Shown here one piece after another: positions 56,024 through 64,000 of a DNA stretch of 64,000 nt. A program made the position numbers and the translations under genes. Every line of letters begins with the position of its first letter. Within the stretch, counting starts at the first letter, position 1. The stretch covers positions 6,944,001-7,008,000 of the forward strand of contig JBBMOL010000022.1 in the NCBI GenBank assembly GCA_037954665.1. Direction: 5' to 3'. The notes under the pieces are model-generated. The model saw only the letters and a list, made by a program, of their open reading frames with translations, was not told the DNA's origin and did not search any database. Source of the DNA: Laguncularia racemosa. Lineage: Eukaryota; Streptophyta; Magnoliopsida; Myrtales; Combretaceae.

Positions 56024-57480
56024 TGTAATGCCCTAGAACCTGGAGCATCATAGCTTGCCACATGTCACTACTACCAAACGACACGGTAAGGCTCTAAAAC
56101 TCTATCATGCTTCAAAAACATGATCATTTACATTATCCATCATATTACTATAACTTTAATAAAATAAATGACTCTCAAATAAGTCATTTCCAAATCTCTT
56201 TATTTAATAATAACTAGTTACAAGATAACAATTATCTCCACAACTTTACTTTAACTAATAAAACTTAAAATTTCAAAAACTCTTTCTTTACATAATAATA
56301 ATGTTTTCTTCTCATCTTATCTATGTAGTGCCCTACCAAGTCTCTGTTCTCATCATATTCCACTTGCTCATCGTTTTCACATGTAGCTAAAAAAAATATA
56401 AAAAGGGGGGTGAGCCTAAGCTTAGTACATAAGTACCATACCCACACACGCATGACACACCACATTATTACCACATGCATATATGCAACATTTATCCACA
56501 ACATATTTACAATTTAGCGTATACCTCAACACCAAAATGAATTATAACACATAGGGGTACTCATGACCCAAGTATACACAAGTTTTGTCCTAGTGGGAAT
56601 TGCCTCTACGGGCACCGTCTAACCCTAATGGGATTTGCCACTATGAGCTCCGTTTAACCCTAATTTACTTTGGATCATTTTGATACATGACTTCACTAGG
56701 GACAACGCGACATACCGATCATCGAGGTGCCTCCTAGGGATCTACTACTGCGAGCCCCTAGGCCAAGCCAAGCATAAGTAACATATCTCATTTAATTCAT
56801 ATAACACTATAATACTTCATTATTCCAAGTAATTTACATAATACCTTAACATTTCATTTTTTCACATACAACTCATTAGATAACTACTAACCAATCACTT
56901 ATAACAAATAAAGTAAACACATACTTAGAATCCTAGCCTTAAGCACCTCGTCTCAAAATTAAACTAAGTTGATATTTGTATAATCATCAAGACATCATTC
57001 TTAGTACTAATCCAAACATAATATAACTCTCTTGGTCCCTCTTCATCTATTAGGTTATCTAAGGTTATACTAGTTGTCTCGGTTGTGTGGAACTTGGTTA
57101 AATAAAAAGGTAATTTGATATATATTGACAATGTCCATCAGTTAACATGGCCATGTTAGAGGTTGTGTTACTCAACATGGGCTATTACACGACTGTGTTG
57201 GGAAGCCATGTATCTCACGGCATAACTTTTAAATTCAACACATAAGCAACACGACCATATTAGATGGTCATGTATCTCTCGGTTTGTTTTTCGAACCTTA
57301 ATTTTTCTATACTAATTCACCCAATCTCCTCATTTTCTAATCATAAGCTTAAGTAAATCCAAAAATATGAATTAAAATTCCTTACTTGGGTCAAATTATG
57401 CTTGACACTCCAATTCAACAACTTTCGTGCTTGTTCAATCCATCTTTAAACTTAGTTTTCAATTAAATCCCTATACATAA
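56024..57480 (+). repeat. LTR of a gypsy element, cut by the Athila-like insertion
   Basis: Starts TGTAATGCCCTAGAACC, matching the start (minus strand) of the solo LTR at 39681-40999. It has an array at about 57120-57290 with AACATGGCCATGTT and ACACGACTGTGTT units. The Athila-like LTR begins abruptly at 57481, so the rest of this LTR probably lies beyond that element, outside the window. No internal domains are visible. Confidence 0.6.
57120..57290. repeat. Array of ACATGGCCATGT / ACACGACTGTGT units
   Basis: Two to three units of 50-80 bases with facing half-sites (AACATGGCCATGTT, CACGACTGTGTTG, CACGACCATATTAG), each close to GTATCTC(A/T)CGG. Resembles the arrays at 40190 and 20245. Confidence 0.65.
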
Positions 57481-59133
57481 TGATCACTTGTGAAATGTAT
57501 AAGTGAAACCACTAGCAAGTATACTAGGTCGCAATCAAGTAATATATGATGAGTAGAGTATCGTTCCCTCGAGGACTAAAAAGATTACCAAACCTATAAT
57601 AACTTATATTGATATTTAGGTAATTCAAACATGAATTTTTTATATATTTAACTAAAGAGATTAAATTAAGTTCTATGCTAATGAGAATTATAAGATTCTT
57701 ATAAATACTTTCTAATTGAACAGTGGGAATTTAGAATTCACCCTAGTCATGCTAATCAAAATACCGTTAAGTTATTGAAATCAACTTATATCTGGTTATT
57801 CACGTGAGTTCAACATTTTAAACCTCAAATCAATTAGTCCACTTTCATATCTCTAATTAACAGGGGATTCTAATATACTCTCATACATTTTTCAATGCTA
57901 TGATCGCCTTATGCCCTTAATACAATTATCCCTAATCTCTTAGTGAATAATTAATTAGAACATAGCTTTAATCTCTATATGAACCCTAATTAAACCAATT
58001 GACGCCGCTTTCGCATTGTCTCATTAATCTAATTAAGAATTCCTAACAAATCCTATCTCCACTTTCGTATTGATTGGATTTCTAACAACCTAATCTTATC
58101 ACAATTAAATTGAAATTATAGAAATTCACAACATGAATATTCCACATATATATCAATCTCATAACAAAACTACATTGATCATTTTAGCAAACTAGGGCTT
58201 CATCCACTATTCCCACAAATGAAATTAGCCAGCCATACAATAGATAACAACAAGACAAAATTCAATAAAAAATGTTAAAGAATCCATTGAAGACATAAAA
58301 ACCAATTCACAGAAATGCAAAATATGATTAGGATAAGAAGTCACCAATATGCAGCAAATCTGGAAATAAGATTCTAGAACAACTCTTCAGAGATTTCTAA
58401 CTTGATCTCAATTGATGGAAGTCCAATTCAATTCAATCTTCAATTACCTTGTAAAAAAAACTAAAATTTCTCAAAACAAAGTTCTAAAATCTCTAAATTG
58501 TTCAGAGTCTCCTCTCTCTCCCCGGTCTCTTTTCTCTTTGTTCTCAACCTCCATTTAAAAATACTCTGCCGAAACGTACAAATTGCACAAGAATATGAAA
58601 AGTCGGGAGTCCACCACATGAGGCACGGTCGTGGTGTAAGGGGTGAGTCAATCCGTAATTTTCACATTACCGTGGCACGGCCGTATGACATGTGGTGGAT
58701 TTACTGCCACCACATAAACCACGGCCGTGTCTCAGGGGGTAAACACACCCACCACATGAACCACGGCCATGGCATAACCCCATAAGCTTCTCGGCATTTT
58801 TTTCTTTCCTTCTTCTTTTAGGCACGACCGTGTCTCAGGGGGTAAACACACCCACCACATGAACTACTACCATGGGATAACCCCATAAGCTTCTCGTCCT
58901 TTATTTTTCTTTAATAATTGTGGAAAGGAAAAACACTATATAAGGCATGGCCATGTCTCATCCCTTGCTTGTGATTTCTTCATGTTTTGCATCATGTACA
59001 TCTTCAAGTCCATTAATCCCTAAGATATTAACATAAATGCAATTTAAGTATCTTTTTATTGGAAATTTCTAATAATTGACAATAATATATATACCAATCA
59101 CAAGATACAACATGATAAAATATGCCTTTATCA
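57481..59133 (-). repeat. 3' LTR of the Athila-like element (1653 bp)
   Basis: Termini TGAT...ATCA. Bases about 58615-58880 hold CACGGCCGTG-type palindromes and a 103-bp partial tandem duplication (ctcagggggtaaacacaccc at 58731 and 58834). Confidence 0.88.
58615..58880. repeat. CACGGCCGTG-type array with 103-bp duplication
   Basis: Contains GGCACGGTCGTGG, GGCACGGCCGTA, CCACGGCCGTGTC, CCACGGCCATGG and GGCACGACCGTGTC. The duplicated block ends ataaccccataagcttctcg in both copies. Confidence 0.8.
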
Positions 59134-60606
59134 ACTCCCTCATACTTGAACTTCTGCTTGTCCTCAAGCAATTAATAAACTGTCAAATGAAAATACAAAA
59201 TTTTCTTTCCCCATAATTGATTTGGAAAGATGGTGCCTACCACTCTAACTATCTGAAAACATGTAACTGGTATACTTAGAAAAAAAATTGAGTAGTTAAT
59301 CTGGAAAGACTAACTTTTATTCCTAATGTTTAACCACCGAACTCCTATTTCAAAAGATAAATACTCAGTCCAATAAAGCAAAACACTCATTTAAACTTCA
59401 AAAGCAACTAGCAAGTATAAAATCGCTTTAATTACTTATCTGAATAAGATTACACAAAGTTAAAGCATATGGTATCCACTCTTCCCCTAGATTTTTTCCT
59501 TTTTATAATAGTCTTATCTTTTTTTCTTTTTTTCTTTTTCAGATTGACAGTGGAGTCTGACTTTACTCTTCTGAGGGACTAAAGCCTGCCCATATCAACT
59601 GGCTTTTATTAATATATTAAAATTTTGCCTTTCCGCCCTTCACATTATTTTGAGTTCATTGAGTCGGCACATCCCGGGCTCATCACCCAAGTGACCAGGT
59701 TTTAAAGGGACCCCTACGAAGTCTTTCTCACACTAACATTTAAGTTAGGATACTCTTAACTCACTTACCTGAGTCATTGGAATAAAGGCTCTAAATATTT
59801 TATTTTATTTAATTTTTTTTTTGGACTATTTTTATAAGGAATCACTAAGTAAAAAGTTTCCTCTACCTCTTTTTCTAAGTGTTAAAATATTCTCAAAGCA
59901 CTTCAAAAGACAAAATACAAGCTTAATTCACTTAGAAGTAAACTTGCTTGTTTTGCACTAAAGGACTTGACCTACTTCCGAACTTTAAATTCAAGAGTCT
60001 AAACAAAAGGTCAAATTTTTCCTTAAAGATTCCACTACTAAATTTGAACTAAGTAAACCAATTACAACAGCTAATGAGTAAGGCACCAAATCAAATCAAT
60101 TAGATAAAAGAAAATTTATACCACATTTCCAGAGCATATTAGACTTTTCCAATACAACAGTTCAAGATAATGGTGAAGTATAATTGTCCAAAATATTCAT
60201 TCCACACAAATTAACATCAACAGACATCAAAATTATCATGAATAATGGCCTATTTTATTTTTCCTTCCCCCACACTTAATTCAGACAATGTCCCTATTGT
60301 CTTTCCCAATTGCAAAAGAATATTGATTAAACCATAAAAGTACTTTGGGAATAACGAAACTTCCCTGAGATGAAAGTGTAGCAAAGTCTCTAGAATATTT
60401 CATCATAAAAGTGCCATTGCTTTTCCATATGAACTGCACATTTTTCTTTTAGTTCCTAAAGTTAGAATAAAGAAACACAAAGAGACAAAATAGATCAAGA
60501 ATATTCACACACTTTTTTTTTTGAAAAATAAAATTAATTTACACAAATCTTTAATCATGGGCTGCCTCCCATGAAGCGCTTGTTTTATAGTCATCAACCT
60601 GACGAG
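59134..60606 (-). other. 3' non-coding region and polypurine tract of the Athila-like element
   Basis: AGTATGAGGGAGT on the minus strand (59146-59134) abuts the 3' LTR and is the likely polypurine tract. The remaining 1.4 kb has no ORF of note. The block around 60556-60585 (minus: AACAAGCGCTTCATGGGAGG) is a motif I associate with Athila/Tat 3' regions. Confidence 0.65.
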
Positions 60607-61836
60607 TTAGCTTACATCAAGGAGTTTAAACAACTCCTCCAACACCATCGTTTTCATATTAGGATTCCAAGCTTCCTTCCATGGTATGAAGCCTTTCTTT
60701 TCAACTTCCACCAATGTTTTGTAGGTGGATATCAATAAACTTACCTGCTGGATGTCTGCCCTTGACCATCCCAAGATTTCCCTATGTTCATCCAACTGGC
60801 CTTGAATCTGCTGCTGCAATTCTCTTGTCATAGGCGCTGGATTAATGTGAGGCCATGGATTTCCTAAATTCAGACACTCATAATCAAACAATTGATTAGA
60901 AAAGACATTAGGTTCAAGTGTCTGCATGGGCATTAGTGTTGACACTGGTGGCTTCTCATAGTGGTCTGTCTTTTCAAAAGCAACAACACTTTCAGTCTGG
61001 GGTACTTGCTCACAGCCTTTGTTTTCTTGCTCATCCTCACCCCCCCAATCATCTATCTCACTCAAGACAGCTTCAAGAGTGGTTTGCCCTACATTTTCCT
61101 CCACATCATTGTTAGTAATTTCACCCTCAGCAGATATGTCAGAATACCTTGCTTCCTCATTAGACAAAAACACAGGATCATACATATCAAATGTTACCTG
61201 GTCATCTAGTGCTCTAAGGGTGAGCTTACCTTGTCCTACATCAATTACAGCTTGACCTGTAGCTAGGAATGGTCTACCCAAAATGAGTGGAATGTCATCA
61301 TCTTCTTCCACATCCAGTATGACAAAATCCACTGGAAATATGAATTTATCAACCTTGACTAAGACATCCTCCACTGTACCCTTGGAAAACCTTAAGCTCT
61401 TATCAGCTAGCTGCACAGTGATTGGTCTCCTCTTGCACTTTTGTGGCTCTATTCCAAGCTTCCTAAAAACTGAAAGTGGCATTAAATCAATACTTGCACC
61501 AGAATCAATCAAAACATTCTCAAAATCAATATTACCAATGGTGCAAGGGATACTGAAACTTCCCTGATCTTTCAGCTTTCTAGGTAGCTGAGCAGATTTC
61601 TTCTCTATGACAGCTGAACTCTCGCCAAGAAGCATTACTTTCTCAACACTCTCCATGGACCTTTTATTAGAGAGCAGCTCTTTCATGAATTTGGCATAGG
61701 ATGGAATTTGCTTCAAGGCCTCTAAGAGAGGTATATTGATTTGAAGCCCTTTAAATATGTCACAAAACCTGGCAAACTGGGCTTCCAACTCCCTCTGCTT
61801 GAGTCTTCTTGGGAAGGGGATAGGTGGAACATAAGG
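60607..61836 (-). CDS. Athila-like gag C-terminus and aspartic protease (open block)
   Basis: The frame is open from just after a stop at 61839-61837 to a stop at 60609-60607, about 409 codons. After a Gag-end segment (FARFCDIFKGLQINIPLLEA) comes a retropepsin domain with the active-site DSGAS (VLIDSGASIDLMPLSVF, about 61520-61470), ILGRPFLATGQAVIDV (about 61300-61250) and GKLTLR. An acidic linker (NDVEENVG, GGEDEQENKG) follows, then REILGWSRADI, which normally precedes RT. Instead of RT the frame ends with an unrelated tail of about 40 residues (STYKTLVEVEKK..LLDVS). Protease catalytic residues are intact. In the element it would cleave Gag, but a stop separates it from upstream Gag. Confidence 0.8.
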   Translation of the reverse strand, partial: PYVPPIPFPRRLKQRELEAQFARFCDIFKGLQINIPLLEALKQIPSYAKFMKELLSNKRSMESVEKVMLLGESSAVIEKKSAQLPRKLKDQGSFSIPCTIGNIDFENVLIDSGASIDLMPLSVFRKLGIEPQKCKRRPITVQLADKSLRFSKGTVEDVLVKVDKFIFPVDFVILDVEEDDDIPLILGRPFLATGQAVIDVGQGKLTLRALDDQVTFDMYDPVFLSNEEARYSDISAEGEITNNDVEENVGQTTLEAVLSEIDDWGGEDEQENKGCEQVPQTESVVAFEKTDHYEKPPVSTLMPMQTLEPNVFSNQLFDYECLNLGNPWPHINPAPMTRELQQQIQGQLDEHREILGWSRADIQQVSLLISTYKTLVEVEKKGFIPWKEAWNPNMKTMVLEELFKLLDVS

Positions 61837-63310
61837 CTACAACACTGGTGCTTTGGATGTGAGTTCCTCCTCCTTCCGCTTACCTTTCTCAAGATCTTTC
61901 TCTTGAATTTCTACCGGCCTTTCAGCTTTCTTCACTTCCTTACCACTCCTTAGCATGATGGCATTGACATGATGGGTGTTCTCCTCAGTTTTACTAGGCA
62001 AAGATCCAAATGGTCTATTGCTTAGATGTTGAGCAATTTGACCAATCTGACCCTCCAAGTTTCTGATAGAAGCTTGTTGGTTTTGCAGGAGGGTGTCAGT
62101 CTTTTGTAGCTCCTCATGAGCTCTTCCATCTGAGTGGGTTGTTGTTGAGAATAGGCATTATGAGCAGAGGCTTGTTTAGGAAATCCAGGGGGCAGGTTAA
62201 GTGCTTGATTCTCATTCTTCCATGAGAAGTTTGGATGATTGCGCCACCCAGGATTGTATGTATTCGAATATGGTCCTTGAGTACCTCTCTGAAGGTTGCC
62301 TACAAAGTTTACCTGCTCTCCACTAGATGGAGCTGATGACTTTCCAGCCATGCACTCACTAGCTGAGTGAGGTCCTGAGCAAATTTCACAACTAGAAGAT
62401 GGATTAGCATTAAAAGAATTTGAAGAGGCGAGTCTACTTACCTGAGTGGTGAGGGCAGCTATCTGAGCAGTCAATTGAGCCATACTAACATTGTCATTCA
62501 TTGACGCTACTCTTGTACCACTTCTCTCAGTTTGCCAATTGTGTGCACTAAAGGCCATCTCTTCTATCAATGCACTGGCCTCTAAGTAAGTTTTTCCCAT
62601 TAGTGCACCCCCAGCTGCAGTATCCACAGAGACCTCAATGTCTCATCCAGACTCAAGTAAAAAATCTCAATAAGGAGATTTTCGGGTAAACCATGATGTG
62701 GGCATTTTCTCGTTGCTTCCTTGAATCTCCCTCATGCCTCATAAAGTGATTCACCACTAAACTTTGCAAAGTTAGTGATATCACTTCTTAGTTTGGCGAT
62801 CCTAGCTGGTGGGAAGAATCTCCTCAAGAACTTGATTGATAGGTCTTCCCAAGTAGTGATAGATCCCTGGCGCAATGAATAAAACCAAGCTCTAGCTTTA
62901 TCCCTCAATGAGAAAGGGAAAAGTTGTAGTCTTATGGCATCATCAGTGACACCATTCTGCTTGACAGTGTTGGTGTATTGAAGAAACCCAGCAAGATGAT
63001 CATCAGGGCTCTCATTTGAATACCCTCCAAACTGACTCGATTGCACCATTTGAATGAGTGCCGGTTTAAGCTCAAAATTGTTAGCTTGTATAGTTGGTCT
63101 AACAATGGGTGGTTCCTGAATCCTAGGAACGGAGAAATCTCTAAGTGCTCGCTGAACAGCCTGAATAGGAAGATTGTTAATGTCATCTGCCATGATTTCC
63201 TCTTGATTCTCTCCTCTCTGTCTATTCTCTCTTCTCAAACGATGTATAGTATGCTCTATCTCAAGATTTAGGGGCAAAAGTTCAAGACTCCTACTCCTTT
63301 GCATGCGCAC
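61837..63310 (-). pseudogene. Athila-like gag, broken by stops and frameshifts
   Basis: Minus strand from 63310. The Gag core is open to 62732: FELKPALIQMVQSSQFGG, DDHLAGFL, LRDKARAWFYSLRQGSITTW and FLRRFFPPARIAKLR. A TGA at 62734-62732 stands where relatives have Trp. The frame then continues to about 62640, where it shifts into the block 62627-62022 (DTAAGGALMGKTYLEA; CEICSGPHSASEC, a CX2C..H..C knuckle; Pro/Gln/Asn-rich tail). A second shift near 62100 leads into 62058-61837, which ends at a TAG (61839-61837). With only these few breaks in an otherwise clean frame, decay is recent. A start closer to 63190 (MADDINNLP) is possible. Confidence 0.82.
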
Positions 63311-63401
63311 CCGCAGAAAAGACAGAAAAGTAAAGACACACTAACAACAAAATAAAATGCACCTAAATTACCAACAAAGCTACAAAGTCTAATATCTTAT
63401 A

Positions 63402-63420
63402 GTCCCCGGCAACGGCGCCA
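63402..63420 (-). promoter_or_regulatory. Primer-binding site complementary to tRNA-Asp
   Basis: The minus strand reads TGGCGCCGTTGCCGGGGA (63419-63402), a perfect complement to the 3' end of plant tRNA-Asp(GUC) including CCA, as I recall that tRNA. It lies seven bases inside the LTR edge and is typical of Athila/Tat relatives. Confidence 0.88.
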
Positions 63421-63426
63421 AAAACT

Positions 63427-64000
63427 TGATCACTTGTGAAATGTATAAGTGAAACCACTAGCAAGTATACTAGGTCGCAATCAAGTAATATATGATGAGT
63501 AGAGTATCGTTCCCTCGAGGACTAAAAAGATTACCAAACCTATAATAACTTATATTGATATTTAGGTAATTCAAACATGAATTTTTTATATATTTAACTA
63601 AAGAGATTAAATTAAGTTCTATGCTAATGAGAATTATAAGATTCTTATAAATACTTTCTAATTGAACAGTGGGAATTTAGAATTCACCCTAGTCATGCTA
63701 ATCAAAATACCGTTAAGTTATTGAAATCAACTTATATGTGGTTATTCACTTGAGTTCAACATTTTAAACCTCAAATCAATTAGCCCACTTTCATATCTCT
63801 AATTAACAGGGGATTCTAATATACTCTCATACATTTTTCAATGCTATGATCGCCTTATGCCCTTAATACAATTATCCCTAATCTCTTAGTGAATAATTAA
63901 TTAGAACATAGCTTTAATCTCTATATGAACCCTAATTAAACCAATTGACGCCGCTTTCGCATTGTCTCATTAATTTAATTAAGAATTCTTAACAAATCCT
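63427..64000 (-). repeat. 5' LTR of the Athila-like element (first 574 bp in view)
   Basis: Nearly identical to 57481-58054; I count about five single-base differences. Continues past the window edge. Confidence 0.9.

Larger units (their letters stand above)
57481..64000 (-). mobile_element. Young non-autonomous Athila-like Ty3/gypsy element (right end outside the window)
   Basis: Minus-strand order from the right: 5' LTR (63427 onward, truncated by the window), tRNA-Asp PBS, gag-protease (63310-60607), a 1.5-kb non-coding stretch, polypurine tract and 3' LTR (59133-57481). The PBS type and a GGGAGGCAGCCCA block near 60560 fit the Athila/Tat branch. No reverse transcriptase, RNase H or integrase is present: coding ends soon after the pre-RT segment GWSRADI. 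The visible 574 bases of the 5' LTR differ from the 3' LTR at only about five sites. The left flanking 5-mer is cataa. Confidence 0.85.

Noticed and set aside
63402..63419. A tRNA-Asp 3' end on the plus strand
   Set aside because: Only the last 18 bases of a tRNA match, next to an LTR edge. It is a primer-binding site, not a tRNA gene.

Overview
The window is nuclear DNA of a flowering plant, probably a eudicot; the species cannot be read from it. It is AT-rich, with one ordinary two-exon host gene, and most of the remainder consists of transposable elements inserted into one another. The evidence is plant splice signals, a plant GT14 (BC10/DUF266) glycosyltransferase, plant initiator-tRNA-Met and tRNA-Asp primer-binding sites, and Sirevirus, Athila-like, LINE and hAT remnants. 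All positions were read by eye, and 'about' marks an unresolved edge.

Layout. 1-898: 5' end of a minus-strand Ty3/gypsy element (gag start, PBS, 655-bp LTR) running off the left edge. 899-8941: AT-rich intergenic DNA with a 3 x 146-bp tandem repeat and retroelement scraps. 8942-13707: a 4.75-kb hAT transposon with a perfect 8-bp target duplication, a stop-riddled transposase and an LTR-like insertion. 16104-19322: the GT14 gene, minus strand. 20075-24308: a complete, young, non-autonomous gypsy element (two 991-bp LTRs, target duplication TATGT) whose 567-codon ORF fuses Gag to a captured intron-less aldo/keto reductase fragment. This is the most notable object in the window.

24306-about 49330: an inferred nest. 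An old minus-strand gypsy element (outer LTR-like segments, gag and protease) appears to be split by a LINE. The LINE is itself split between ORF1 and ORF2 by a Sirevirus-like copia element (30465-44336). The copia element is in turn interrupted by a hAT-type non-autonomous element and two solo LTRs. 49330-56023: plus-strand protease-only gypsy remnants, including an LTR-sharing tandem. 56024-57480: another LTR. 57481 to the right edge: a young Athila-like element on the minus strand with gag and protease but no reverse transcriptase or integrase.

Two themes recur. Many elements are non-autonomous, keeping gag and protease but not pol. Several unrelated LTRs also carry arrays of the palindrome ACACGGCCGTGT, or of ACATGGCCATGT, which is its expected CpG-decay product.
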